Made by a program: the position numbers and the translations under genes
NCBI GenBank assembly: GCA_021396245.1
Contig: WNYE01000007.1
Location: 62,001-126,000, forward strand
Direction: 5' to 3'
Source: Sporothrix humicola
Lineage: Eukaryota > Ascomycota > Sordariomycetes > Ophiostomatales > Ophiostomataceae
DNA length: 64,000 nt
Notes under the pieces: generated by a model
Told to the model about the DNA's origin: nothing
Database searches by the model: none
The model's input: the letters and a program-made list of their open reading frames with translations, nothing else
Part shown: positions 28,547-39,739 of the stretch, piece by piece
Layout: each line of letters begins with the position of its first letter
Numbering within the stretch: position 1 is the stretch's first letter

Positions 28547-30472
28547 ATGACAGTCACCGTCATACGCAAAATGGGGTCAAATATGGATTGGCCCTCGAGG
28601 ACGATGAGGCCACGACGGCAGGGCCAGCTCGGACAACTCAAGAGAACATTGGTTTTTGCATGTTCTATGTGCGCCAACACGTTAGCCACAGCTTCAACGG
28701 GCCCTAATCAACAGCCTCTTGTCGCCGACGATAGAGCTTCGATTCGCCCGGATACAGACCGTTTTTCAGCCAGCTCTCCGCCGTCTTCCTCCAGTCCGTT
28801 TGATGATACGTTCCGCAGGCTCGTTGCCGATACATTGGCCGCCTGGCAAGTGCCGGGGGTCGCCATAGCCGTCATTGACGGCGACAACACTTGGTCCGAA
28901 GGCTTTGGAACGGCCATTTACCCCGAGACGCCTGTCACGCCCGACACGCTGTTCTACACGGCCAGCACAACAAAGGCGTTTGTGGCTGCGTCGTTGTCTC
29001 TCATTATTGAAAGCGGCAACTATTCTGTGGGAGACAATGCCGACGAGAAGCTCGACTGGACAACACCGATATCGTCCATTCTTCCAGACGACTTCGTGGT
29101 CGGCAGCGAGTATGTCAAGAACAGCCACGACACAGTGACCGACCGCGACCATGCTTGGGCCACGTCCCGCTTGACCATTGAGGACGCTCTGTCGCACCGT
29201 TCAGGCTTTGCAGGCCACGATCCATCGCGATCGAGGCGTTATGGTTTATCCCCAGAGAGCGACGGCCGAAATGCCACGGTCCGTGATGTGACGCGCAGTC
29301 TTCGTCATTTGCCGCTGCACACATCCCCACGCACCGAGTACCGGTACTGCAACTTGATGTACCTGGTGCTGTCACACGTCGTCGAGACATTGACAGGAGG
29401 TCGGTGGTTGGGGGATGTACTTCACGGCTGGTTATGGAAGCCGCTGGGGATGTCATCAACATTTCTCAGTCTCGACGATGCTCGGGCAGCTCCTAATACT
29501 CTTGCCCAAGGGTACTACTATGACGAGGGCACGATAGGGTATATCGCTGTCCCGCACATGCCACTTGAAGAAGTGAGCGGCGCAGGCGGTATTATTTCGT
29601 CGGTCAACGACTATGCAAAGTGGGTGCGATGCTGGATTGATGGGCCGGCGTTTTCAGACGACAAAAACAGCACCGATGCATGTGGTGGTATCCCCTTCCA
29701 ACACTCTGGCCTCGACGCCATCCTGGCTCCCAAAATCTTTCTTGGCCAAAACGCCGCCTCGTCGGCACCATTCGATGCACCAATGGCATACGCAAGCGCT
29801 TGGTTGACGAGCTCTTACAAAGGACACCGCTTCTGGGGACACTCTGGTGGTAGCAATGCCTACGGCGCCGAAGTCTACTTCTTCCCCGACGACCGGTACG
29901 GGCTCGTCCTCTTTGGCAACACGGCCAGTACATCTAATGTCGCCGAGCTGATCCTCATGTGGCACTTGGTGAGCGAACGGTTCGGCATCCCGGCCGATGA
30001 ACGCTACGACTGGGACGCCAGGTACCGCCGATCGTTTGCCGCAAAGGCAGCACGCATCGACGGCGCTCTCGACCGTCTGTTCCCTGATCGTGCACAGCCA
30101 CCGCAGCCGCCATCACTACCGCTAGCCGACTACACGGGGACATACCACCATCCGGCCTATCAAAACATGACGATCGAGGTGGTGGGCGAGGACAGCAGAA
30201 ACTACGGGCACGAGGACTACAAGATGACATTTACGGCCGAGCGCCACGACCATACGTGGCCGACGCTCTGCGAGTTTATCCACGTCTCGGGCGAGCATTT
30301 CTTGCTCTACACGGACATGCTGTACGAGCGCAGCGGCAATTTCAAGAGCTACGGGCGGGCCTGGTTCGAGGTCGGGGCCGACGGACGGGCGCATACATTG
30401 GTGGTCGAGTTCTGGGACGCCGGCGACGACATTGTCGAGGGTGTCATTCCGTTCAAGAGGGTCGACGTTTGA
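28547..30472 (+). CDS. serine beta-lactamase-family hydrolase (class C / penicillin-binding-protein-like)
   Basis: The coding frame is one exon ending in TGA at 30470-30472. The first ATG of the frame is at 28547 (641 residues), but ATGs at 28571, 28583 and 28604 are equally possible, and the first 80 residues are not conserved-looking. Catalytic motifs are complete when numbered from 28547: S140-T-T-K143 (in FYTASTTKAF) is the SxxK motif, Y267-C-N269 is the YxN motif, and HSGG in RFWGHSGGSNAYG is the third (KTG-equivalent) motif. The C-terminal 150 residues form a lipocalin-like beta region (YTGTYHHPAYQNMTIEV) found in several fungal members. Such proteins are esterases, peptidases or transesterases more often than true beta-lactamases. 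A weak hydrophobic stretch near residue 33-48 might be a membrane anchor. Confidence 0.9.
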   Translation: MTVTVIRKMGSNMDWPSRTMRPRRQGQLGQLKRTLVFACSMCANTLATASTGPNQQPLVADDRASIRPDTDRFSASSPPSSSSPFDDTFRRLVADTLAAWQVPGVAIAVIDGDNTWSEGFGTAIYPETPVTPDTLFYTASTTKAFVAASLSLIIESGNYSVGDNADEKLDWTTPISSILPDDFVVGSEYVKNSHDTVTDRDHAWATSRLTIEDALSHRSGFAGHDPSRSRRYGLSPESDGRNATVRDVTRSLRHLPLHTSPRTEYRYCNLMYLVLSHVVETLTGGRWLGDVLHGWLWKPLGMSSTFLSLDDARAAPNTLAQGYYYDEGTIGYIAVPHMPLEEVSGAGGIISSVNDYAKWVRCWIDGPAFSDDKNSTDACGGIPFQHSGLDAILAPKIFLGQNAASSAPFDAPMAYASAWLTSSYKGHRFWGHSGGSNAYGAEVYFFPDDRYGLVLFGNTASTSNVAELILMWHLVSERFGIPADERYDWDARYRRSFAAKAARIDGALDRLFPDRAQPPQPPSLPLADYTGTYHHPAYQNMTIEVVGEDSRNYGHEDYKMTFTAERHDHTWPTLCEFIHVSGEHFLLYTDMLYERSGNFKSYGRAWFEVGADGRAHTLVVEFWDAGDDIVEGVIPFKRVDV

Positions 30473-31455
30473 AGCCTCGGTAATCTGGGACCTGGATAGG
30501 ACTTTTTTGGTTAGCAAAGTTGCTTCAAAGGAACCAAAATTGGGTTTCTGTGTATGATCAACACAACCAGGCATGGCAGGCGCAATAATCAGACTGTTGA
30601 GCTTGATTTGTGTGACTTGTGAATCAACATGGTGTTTGATTTCAGTTGGCCGTTCAAAGGTTTAATCATCATATAGAGCGCGGCGAAGGATCTGCCAATT
30701 TGTTTTGCACTGGTTGTGTTGTGTTTTTGGAGAGTCGTCGAGATAGCGACGACGTTCAATAGTACTCACAGATTGAAGGCATCTCCATTTATGCCATCGG
30801 AACGGACCGATAATGGAGAAGCGGCATAATTGTTGGTGTAAACCGTTTGTGTTGGTGATGCTATTCAAAGCTTGGTTGAGATGGAAGAAGAAGAAGAGAC
30901 AAAAAATCCACGAGCTGTCGATTTTTCAAATTTATATGGGCCACACAAGAGGCAGAAAAATCTACACCGCCTTATGCTCCGGCTCCACCCAACACGTCCC
31001 AGTCTAGTCACATTTTAGCACAGTCGCCTGGCAACAGCTGCCTTCCTGCCTGCCGCACACTGTCGCCTGATTACAGGCACCTCATCCACTAAAAATGACG
31101 GACAGTTTGCAGCGGCCCAACAAAAATGCCACCCAATCGCCAGGCCCAAGCAGCGCCAACCCCACCTCACCCACCTTCTGCAAATTCACAATCGCAGCGC
31201 ATTTTGCGCAACGCCGAAACGGTAACCCCGCCCGCAGCTGTGAGCACACTCCGTCACTCCTTCCCAGTTGTTGGTGTCTGCCTCTCTCTTATTTACCCCC
31301 TCGCCCAAGCGGCCTGAAGCTAGCTCCCTTTTTTGTCCCTTTTCTTTTTCTTCCTTCTTGAACTTGACCTCCCCCTTTCTATACCAACGTCAAACAAAAC
31401 AACAACACCTCTTTTTCTTTTCAGTCACTCGATACCCCTCCACACACCTGTCAAA
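30473..31455. other. intergenic region and promoter of the NTF2 gene
   Basis: The left side is the 3' flank of the hydrolase gene. From about 31230 to 31450 the plus strand is C/T-rich and ends in TGTCAAAATGGC at the NTF2 start, a typical leader. The open frames in this region have no coding features. Confidence 0.55.
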
Positions 31456-32530
31456 ATGGCGTCCAGTAAGTAGACCAGACTGCGCACAGGCGCATCAACT
31501 AAAGAGGGGGAAAAGAAGGAAGAAGGAAGAAAACAAACGACAAAACGAGATCGAACACAAAGCGACATCGCGAGATCATGTCGCGCTCAAGTGCTGCCGA
31601 CATGTTTTACGAGTCGCATTACTCTCTCTACTTGTTGCTTCTCTTTAACCGACTTCCATACACGTGTTAACTTCTCTCCAGACTTCCAGGCTGTTGCGGG
31701 TATGTCTATTCCCTGATCACCAAATCTCGCGACATCGAGGCATCGCGACTTCGATCTCAGTTACCACTCCGTTATATTGCCGCCATGACGATGATCTGAG
31801 GCGCCTCGAACCATGTGTTACCATTGCGACCACCCAGACTAACATTGTCCCTCTTTCTCAACGCACAGAACAGTTCGTTCCTTTCTACTACAACGCCTTC
31901 GACACCGACCGCGCTCAGCTGCAGTCTCTCTACGTAAGATTTTCCCACCCACGACCACACCGATCAGACACCAGGGAAGAATATGGAAGAGGAGGGAACT
32001 GAGGGAGGCTCGAAAGGCCAAGCTCCCACCGGCTTGTGCTCGAAAAGGCTTGCGAGGGCCTCCTTTTGGGCATACATTTCCGCATGTTGATATTGGGCCT
32101 CGACAGCCTCAACTTGGCACCCGGGCCAGCCTTGCTAGCAAAACTATGTCAGACTTGCTAACCAATCGCCGAATCTAGCGCGACAACTCCATGCTGACCT
32201 TTGAGTCGACATCCGTCCTCGGTGTTGCCGCCATTATGGAGAAGCTCAAGGTAGGTCCATGTCCATGGCCCTGAACAACCACATTCAAAATCTACTCTCT
32301 CGACTCCAACCTAACGCACCCAGAACCTCCCCTTCCAGCGCGTCAAGCACGTCACCTCGACCATCGACCCCCAGCCCACCGTCGGCGACGGCGTCATTGT
32401 CCTGGTCACCGGCCAGCTCCAGGTCGACGAGGAGGAGCGCCCCATGAACTTCTCGCAGCTCTTCCACCTGGCCAAGGACGGCGACAACTACTTTGTCTTC
32501 AACGACGTCTTCAAGCTGATCTTTGGTTAA
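31456..32530 (+). CDS. ntf2: nuclear transport factor 2
   Basis: Five exons: 31456-31465, 31682-31699, 31869-31933, 32179-32250 and 32324-32530 (10+18+65+72+207 = 372 nt, 123 residues plus stop). All introns are GT-AG. The joined protein begins MASNFQAVAEQFVPFYYNAF and includes LTFESTSVLGVAAIMEKL, LPFQRVKHVTSTIDPQP and FHLAKDGDNYFVFNDVFKL, which are clear NTF2 landmarks. The length matches the family (about 125 residues). NTF2 forms a homodimer that carries Ran-GDP into the nucleus through the nuclear pore, so it works in the same Ran cycle that drives the importin Kap120 encoded 20 kb to the left. The first two coding exons are unusually small. It converges on mnl1 with 339 bp between stops. 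Confidence 0.96.
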
Positions 32531-32869
32531 GCTGAGAGTTTGAGAGGCTGAGAGTTGAGTCAAGCAAAGTAATAGTTGGAGGTTGTGTGTGAATAAACGA
32601 CTTTTATGAAAGACGACACGATAGGGTAGAGACGAAATACAAAAAATATAACGCGCATTGCTGGGGTCAGTTTTGACGTGGCATTCCATATTCATACATC
32701 CAGACATTTTCACATTATATCATGAATGGCATCAAATGAACGTGAAACCTTTCGTAATATTTAGAAGAGAATAAATCAAAATCAAATCATATACCAGTAC
32801 GCCGATTATGTCCCAAAAGTATGCGTTCATGCGTGTATATACACAACTCCGTCCTTAATTCTTTTAAGC
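32531..32869. other. shared 3' flank of convergent ntf2 and mnl1
   Basis: The region is A/T-rich between two stop codons facing each other. It must hold both polyadenylation regions. Nothing else is seen. Confidence 0.6.
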
Positions 32870-35800
32870 TTATGCTTCATCTCCATCGTCAATGATCACG
32901 TTCCGGATCCGCACGCCCTGGCTCTCGACGCTGTACCGCCGCGTCAGCCCAAACTGCCGCGCACCCGTCAGCTGCCGGTATGTCTCCTCGCCGCCGCCCA
33001 CCATGATCATCGCCAGCGGCTGCCACCGCACAAGTCCACTCGGTGTCCGCTGCGTCTCGTCCAGCAGCGGGCGCACAAAGTCCTGCGGGTCGTCGTGGAA
33101 GCTCATAGGCGACAGAGGACCCCCAGGGCCCGCGCTACCCACGCGCACGTCGTCGTCATCACTAACAACGACGACAAGCTGCAGGCGGCGCGGGCCTGCG
33201 GAAAAGGCCGGCACATTGGTCAGCTTCTCCGTAAAGGAGCAGCCGCCGCGCCGCAGCACGAGCACCTGGTGGTCGCGCACAGCCGTTTCGGGCAGGGGGC
33301 CATCGCAGGCCTGGCCGCCGGCATAGACGGTGCGCCAGGGCAAAATGTCGAGTGATACGGGGCCAGAGGCCGGGATCACAGCGCCGGCGGCAACGTCGAT
33401 GGACGGAAGGGAAGCAGCGCCAATGCCCGTGGGTGTGACGCCCGTTGAGTTGAGCACAACGTTGAGGGGTGGACCTGAACTCTTTTTTCGGCCGGCACCA
33501 CCGCTCTTGTTTGAAAAAGACGCGTGGTGGAGGGGGTGGTGGTGGTTCAATGAAGACGCAGGTACGGGAGTAGCGTGAGCCGGGCCGTCGAGTGACGACA
33601 CGATCTGGCGCCAAAAGGATTTGACAAGCGTCGTGATTCCCGAGGCGCCTGACTGTGGATGATCTTCAGGGGGGCTCACTGCGTCTTCGTCTTCAGTCAC
33701 ATCGCCATTTTCAGGAACACCATCGTGTTCGCTTTTGGCGTCGTCCCCATTCTCCGGGCTCCCAATGTTTGGCTCCTCGTCCTCAATGCTGTCATCGAGC
33801 AGCACAACAACTGGGGCGTCTGGCTCACCCTCGTCTGGTGAACTCATCCAAACAGCATGGTGCAGGTGGTGGAGCTTTGCAATGGTCGGATCGCGCACCA
33901 GATTGAAGCGCGGATCAGAAATATGGCTGACCAGCGCCCGGTCGAGCAACAGGGACTCGTCGCGGCCCAGGGGCACGCCGTTAACGCGGGTCACCCGCCA
34001 CGAGCGCTCTCCATTCTCCTCGTCAAGCCGGAAAATCAGCTTGAGGCCTGATATGCTGTTGATGCGGATCTTGTCCGGCGTCACACGACCCAGCAGGTTG
34101 GCGCCGGATAGCACGTTGCCCTGTATGCCGGACGCGTCTAGTGGCTGGGGCGAGAACTCGAGGCTCATCTCGGTCGGCTGCTGCACCTTGGATGAGGTCC
34201 CGTTCTGCGGGAGCATGGCGCTCGGGAGAGTCCATGGGAAGAAAGAGACGTCTCTCTCGACCATGGAGCCTGTTGTGCCGGAATCGCCGTCGGCATCTTT
34301 GGCCGGCAACAAGTGCAAGTCGAGCATCTTGGCCGCATGGAAAATGTTTCTGCGGGCCGTCACAGCAGACCCGGTAAAAAGGTCGACTCGCGGCGCCCTG
34401 GGGCATACATTCGTGAATCCGCCGTCGTCGTACCAACCCAAGTCGCCGGCATCAGTCATGTCCGGCTCGGGCTGGCCAGGGATTCCGGACTGTGTGCCCG
34501 TAGTCTCTTTTGTATCTGTATTTATTGTTCCCTTCCTTTTCGTTTTCGTCGTGTCGGCCTTCTTGGCCTTGGTTTTGTTGCCATTTCGTGTCTTCTTTTC
34601 CTCTTCTGCCGAAACATCGGGCGCTCTTTGGCGCTTGGGTATAATGAGGGGGTGGCCCTCGGTCGTAAACACATAGGCCGCATCGAGCGAGTTCAGTGGG
34701 TGGCCGTCGTCGTACAGCAAGTACATGTACTTGGCCGTCTCGCCCAAGAAGAAACTCTCCATGCGGTCCGACATCTCGCCGCTCATCACATTCTGCAGCC
34801 CAGCCCAGCCGCACTCCGTCCAGCATCGACGCTTAATGTCGCGCTGCACCATCTCGCCCACGTACAGGTACCACGGGTCCTTTGTGGCCCGGTAAATGTG
34901 GTACACAGACTCAATAAACTCGGGGCGCAGCGGCCACCACCCGAGTCCGCCCTCCACAGTGCGGTCCTTGACCGACCAGCGCTCAGGCAGCGCTGCATAC
35001 TTGGCCCACACGGCCGTGTACAGCAGGTTTGTTTCAATGGCCTCCTCGAGCTCGCCCGCCAGCGTCAGAAGACCAGAATAGTAGGCGCCCAGGCTGTCGA
35101 TCCACTGCGCCGCCAGAGAGCCTGTCCACAGGTTGACGTTGACATAATGCGGGTGCTCGCGATCGCTGTAGAGATGCCGTTTGATGGCAGCGTGGGCGAG
35201 GTGCCAAGCCTCCAGGAACGATTCGGGCGCGTTCTCAGCGTCGCTCAAACGTGGGAAGATGGCGTTGGGGTCGTGATATGCCAGGGCCTTTTGCATGCCC
35301 GTCGTATCGTCCTGTGTCCATATCGGGAGAAGATGGTGTGCTGGTGGGCGCGCAGCCAATGTGCGGTTTGGCAAATCGTGGCCTGACAGCAGAATGTGCG
35401 TCTTGAGCGCATACTCAAAGAAGCTGTCCGCGCCTGCTCCAATGACAGAGTAGGCCCCGATCCACCGTCCTTGCTCCGCATCGACGCCGGCGCCGATGAG
35501 GCCAATGTCACTCCGACGGTACCAAACGGCCCAGAAGGCGCGCTTGGCCAGCTGCTCGAAGCGTTGGTCGCCTGTCAGGCGGCTGAGTACGGTAAATTCA
35601 AGTACCAGGCTGCCAGCACCGGCACTGCACGTCTCGGTAATCTCCATCGGGCCACTCGCCCTCTGGCGAGCCGATCCATCGGCGTTGTCGCCGTGCAGCG
35701 GTGAATTGACGTAGAATGGGATGCCGTGGCGCAGGTTGACGCGCGGATACGGCATGCCGGTAGCTGTGTAAAAGGCCGGCAGCAGACGTGTTGCCAAGTC

Positions 35801-36607
35801 CAGAGCCAACCGCAGCAGCTGGCCGTCGTAGACAAACTTGTTGGGCCACAGAATGGGCGTCTGTTGTTCGTCTGGGTGTGCTGGAGCCGGTGGCGGCGCA
35901 TAGCCCGTAATAGGCAGCTCGCCGACGGCAAACAAGTGCGCACTCAACAGGCCGCCGACGCCCCGGATCACCGTCTCAAACACCTGCACCTTGCTGTCCA
36001 TATCGAATCCACGCCCACGCTGGCCTGCGCCCGAAGGCCCTGGCCGTCCATCGCCGTATTGTTGCACGAGTGCTGCCACGCCGTCCTGGAAATCGCGGAG
36101 GGCCTTTGGTCCCGTGTCGCCGTCTTCGGGTGGGGCGGATGCCAGGATGGCTAGTGTCGAGAGGCTGTCGATGAGGGTCAGGGAGTAGTTGCCGAGAACG
36201 TCGTTAAGCTCCACGTTTCGAGGGTTAAGGTTGTCTCTCGTCAAGGGAACGCAGGAAACAGGTCGCAGCTAAGCGAGGGCAGGTTAGTGGCCATTCTTCG
36301 ATCCCAAAATATGCCAGTCTCGAACGCGGAGACCCACCTCATCCTCGGGGAAAGCAATGTTCATGTAGTTGTCGAAGCCGTGGTAGAACATGTCAACTGT
36401 CGCCTTCCGCAGCTCGGCCACGCGACCAGACCGCATCGTGGCCTGTACAGTGGGAAGCCATGACCATGCTATCAGTGCAAGCAACAATGACAGCAGCAGT
36501 GGCGCCCTTCTTGCCCTTATTCGTAAGTCTCCGCCAGCAGCCATTGTTGGGGCTTTTGCAGTCGTTGCAGCCGTTGGCCGCCGGCCAATGCCTCCGAGTC
36601 GAGACAT
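32870..36607 (-). CDS. mnl1: EDEM/Mnl1-type alpha-mannosidase-like protein of the ER (GH47) with PA domain
   Basis: Two exons, 36607-36338 and 36268-32870, are joined over a 69-nt GT-AG intron (donor GTGGGT), giving 1222 residues. An alternative ATG at 36544 would shorten it by 21. A hydrophobic segment (LLLSLLLALIAWSWL) serves as signal peptide or anchor. GH47 landmarks include MFYHGFDNYM, NYSLTLIDSLSTLAI, LVLEFTVLSRLTGD, GAGADSFFEYALK and, at the end of the barrel, FTTEGHPL with the calcium-binding Thr. A protease-associated (PA) domain follows near the C-terminus (from about LPSIDVAAGAVI to FTEKLTNVP). A Lys/Thr-rich insert and an acidic insert separate the parts. The yeast counterpart Htm1/Mnl1, with Pdi1, trims mannose from misfolded glycoproteins and commits them to ER-associated degradation. 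There is no HDEL tail. Confidence 0.94.
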
Positions 36608-38119
36608 CACCGATAAAGGCAGTCCGTTTTGGTGATAGGCGAATGCATAGGAGAAGAGGAAAGAGTGTCGCTGCGAATTAGATCGAAGAATTGTTGACAA
36701 CAGTCAAATGCGCAACCGCTTGCCACGTCTGGCAGTTCGAATATCGAAAAGGAGGTGAGCAAAATCAAATCGGAATGTTGGTAATCCCCTCCTTCCTCAT
36801 AAATCTCACGTGGTAGTATCGCGCTTCTTTTTCCTGATAATAGGGCAGGAACGACCTGTGATCCTGCTAAAACAGTGTTAGGTCTCCCCAAAATCAGGGC
36901 CAAATGTAGCTCCACACAGGGGTCGAACTAAGAGTGACAGGGGCGGGTTTGGGGAAACGTCGCCTGGACTTTAGGAGGCAGTTTATTTGTCGGCGTTGAT
37001 CCTTCCGTTACCTGTGTGGCTTTAATGCAAGGCTGAATAGTGGCGCGTGTTAATTCACGTGACTCTGTTCACATACGCGCTCCTCCATCACCAGCAAAAT
37101 GTATGCTGAATTCCGTGAACAAGACCTAGTACTTTGGTTGAAATTATCTTATTTACAGTTTTAATTGCAGCAAATAGTTATATTTCCTGCCGGAAGGCTC
37201 CGTGTGCGTTGGGCGATACTAAAAATTTGTCTGTGACCATTCTTCGTAGTCCTGTTTTGGGTGACGAAGCGATGTCAACAAAAAGAGAGCATCTCATTAG
37301 ACACCTAAATGCAATGGCAAGTACTGAGCATCTCGAGGTTCTTTTTACTAAGATAGTCTGTTTCGAAGGAAGGTGTGCATATTATTCAATATTTTTGTTT
37401 TGTTTTATTACGATTTGTTTTGGTTATTATTGGATTTTTACGATTTTTCTCGGGTTATATTATAGAAGTTGAGTTTCATATTATTGCATACTTGAACGCC
37501 AATGGCCTGAATTGTATTCACTGCGTTAAGATATACACATTATATGTAGAAGAGACAAATGGGATACAGTAAGTGTTTAATTTTTGTAAAAAAAAAAAAC
37601 AATAACATCAATAAGCATAATGAATAGCGATACACCTGACCCAAAACTGCAAATATAGCCATCCTGTATACCCGAAAGCGAAACAAAAAAAAAAGCAAAC
37701 CAAAAAAGCAGACCAAAAACTCCAATTACCTTTAACGAGTCAAATTCCAAGCCCCAAATACTCCCAAACCCATGTTTGTCCCTTGGTATCCAGCCCTGGT
37801 TGCCCAGCCCCTATTTCATAATTGATCATGGATCATAGCAAACAGTGATGGAAAATGGCGACCACAAAAAGCCAAAAGAGAACATGCAAGACTGCCCCGA
37901 ATCACTAACAAGGAAATGTTGGCTTTAGGGGAATCAACAAACGAAACCAAGGAAGACCAACAACTACCAGGCTCCCAGTCGAACTGGTCTTTTAAAAAAA
38001 AAACAAAAAATAAGAATAAATAATGACAAAATGAGAACGAAGCGGGATATATAGCTGAAAAAAACAATTGTGACCGATCATGCTTAGCGGCTTTCCGAAG
38101 ACCTTGTTGAAAATGACGT
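36608..38119. other. intergenic region between mnl1 promoter and 3' flank of the Q/S-rich regulator
   Basis: The left part is the mnl1 promoter. A moderately A/T-rich block spans about 37080-37720, with an A13 run near 37590. The right 400 bp are the 3' UTR side of the next gene. The open frame at 37134-37472 encodes a hydrophobic, unrecognisable peptide without an ATG start. Confidence 0.55.
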
Positions 38120-39739
38120 CTAGCGCTGCTGCATGTGGCCGTAGTGCGAGCCGGCGACCGAAGTAGGGGACGGAAGAGGGCGCGGGTAGGCCGAGTTGCT
38201 GACGGTCGATGCACCGTTGGTCATGGCATGGGCCGAAGGCGAGTTGCTGTGGTGGGAGCCGTTGCCATCGTCAGAGTACTCGGACATGCCGTACTTCATG
38301 TCGAGCTCATCCATAAAGGTTGACTCTTGCTCGGCAGTCAGAGCGGCCGGAACAACCTCGTAGTGAGACTGGACTGCCGTGTGAGGCTGCTGCGGGCTCG
38401 GCAGGGGATACTGCTGGGCCCCGTGAACATAGCCGTTGTTGTCCCAAGGACCCGCAGACTGCGCCTGAGAAGCCTCAAACTCCATCTTGCGCAAGTTGAG
38501 CTGCTTTCTGCGGCGGAGCCGGGAGCTGTTGTCAGGCTTGACCTCCTCGAAGCCTAGGCGAACAAAGATGGACTCGATCATCGAGGCTCTCCATTGCATC
38601 TGGCTCTTGCTCTTGCCCTTGGCCTTATTCTCCTGGTTCAAGATGTCGGCGTAGCGCTTGTACTTCGCCTTCTCTTCCCGTTCATACACAGCAATAACAT
38701 GCTCGAGCTATATACAGTTAGTTTGTCAACTCGTTGTTTCTCCTTAACACATTGCTGCTTGTACATCGAAATCGGGCGAGGGGGTTACTATATTCAAACT
38801 TACATCGGCTCGGGGAAATTTTCCAACGCGGCGGTAGGCCCGTCCGAGTTTCATTTGCAGGCTGGCCGATGAATATTTGTCGCTGCCGGCTTGCTTCTCG
38901 AGATCCGACTTGACTGCTTCCCACATTCCTTTTCCGTGAACCTTCATGGACCGCTGCACGCAGTCGTATAACTCTCTCTCTTCTGGCGTAGCCTTCTCGT
39001 TCAGCTCCATGGAATCACTAGATGAGATGATCATGCTCTCCTCCTCGGGAGTGCTGCTCTTCCGGCGGTTGCCGTTGTTTCTGCGACCCGAACCGGGATG
39101 GCCGGATGCGCCATTGGCGTCGTATGGGTTAGCACCACCGATGGAGCCGTGCTGGTTGCGAGGCGAGCGTCTATGGTCGTTGGATGTGGAAGGCGTCAGG
39201 CGGTTTGCTTGTCCAACAGGGCTGGCTAGACCCGGAGACATGGACGGGATCGAAGCACCTGCGGCATAGTCACTGGTCGAGCGGTACGCCACTGGGCGTG
39301 GAGTAGACAGAATCGGAGCAAGGCCCTGAGAATGGCTCTGGTGGCCCTGGCTTTGCTGGTGCCCGAAACCCTGGTAGGGCTGCGTGTATGGCGAAGACGC
39401 GGCCGGGTTGGGGGGTGGCAAACGCTGCTGTGTTTGTGCGATATACTGCGACTGTCCGTTGATGCCAGAGTTAAAGGCGTAAAGAGAAGGACCGCTGGTC
39501 TCATAAGTGGACGGTGGTGACGCGGTGGCCGTATAGGAGTTGAAGCTGTAGTTTTCCATTGTCGTAGGAAGATCGCCGCGAGGTGAGTTGTACTGGTAGT
39601 TCAACTCGTAGCTGGGCGGTGCCGAGGATTGGCCTCCGATGGTAGAACTTCCGGACACGTTGTCGTAAGGGTAGTTCATAGTCGACGGAGGAGTCGGCTG
39701 CTGGTGCTGGGGGTACGACTGGTGCGCTGTCTGAGACAT
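38120..39739 (-). CDS. Q/S/P-rich nuclear regulator-like protein with a helical SANT-like core
   Basis: Two exons, 39739-38804 and 38707-38120, are joined over a 96-nt GT-AG intron (donor GTAAGT), giving 507 residues. Residues 1-225 are rich in Gln, Ser, Pro and Tyr, like an activation domain. A conserved-looking helical core follows at about 245-400: EERELYDCVQRSMKVHGKGM, then SASLQMKLGRAYRRVGKFPRADLEHV, and, after the intron, QMQWRASMIESIFVRLGFEEV and the basic RLRRRKQLNLRK. Its spacing of tryptophans and basic helices recalls Myb/SANT or similar DNA-binding modules, but I cannot assign a named family. The C-terminus is again Ser/His-rich. The role as a transcription regulator is inference. 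The leader directly upstream is CAA-rich, and a 24-kb gene-poor region lies upstream. Confidence 0.88.

Noticed and set aside
36720..36760. GTTCGAATA as a tRNA B box
   Set aside because: No A box or acceptor-stem pairing can be found around it; no other tRNA-like T-loop was found in the window.
37134..37472. Hydrophobic open frame of 112 residues
   Set aside because: It has no ATG start, and its hydrophobicity simply reflects T-rich DNA.
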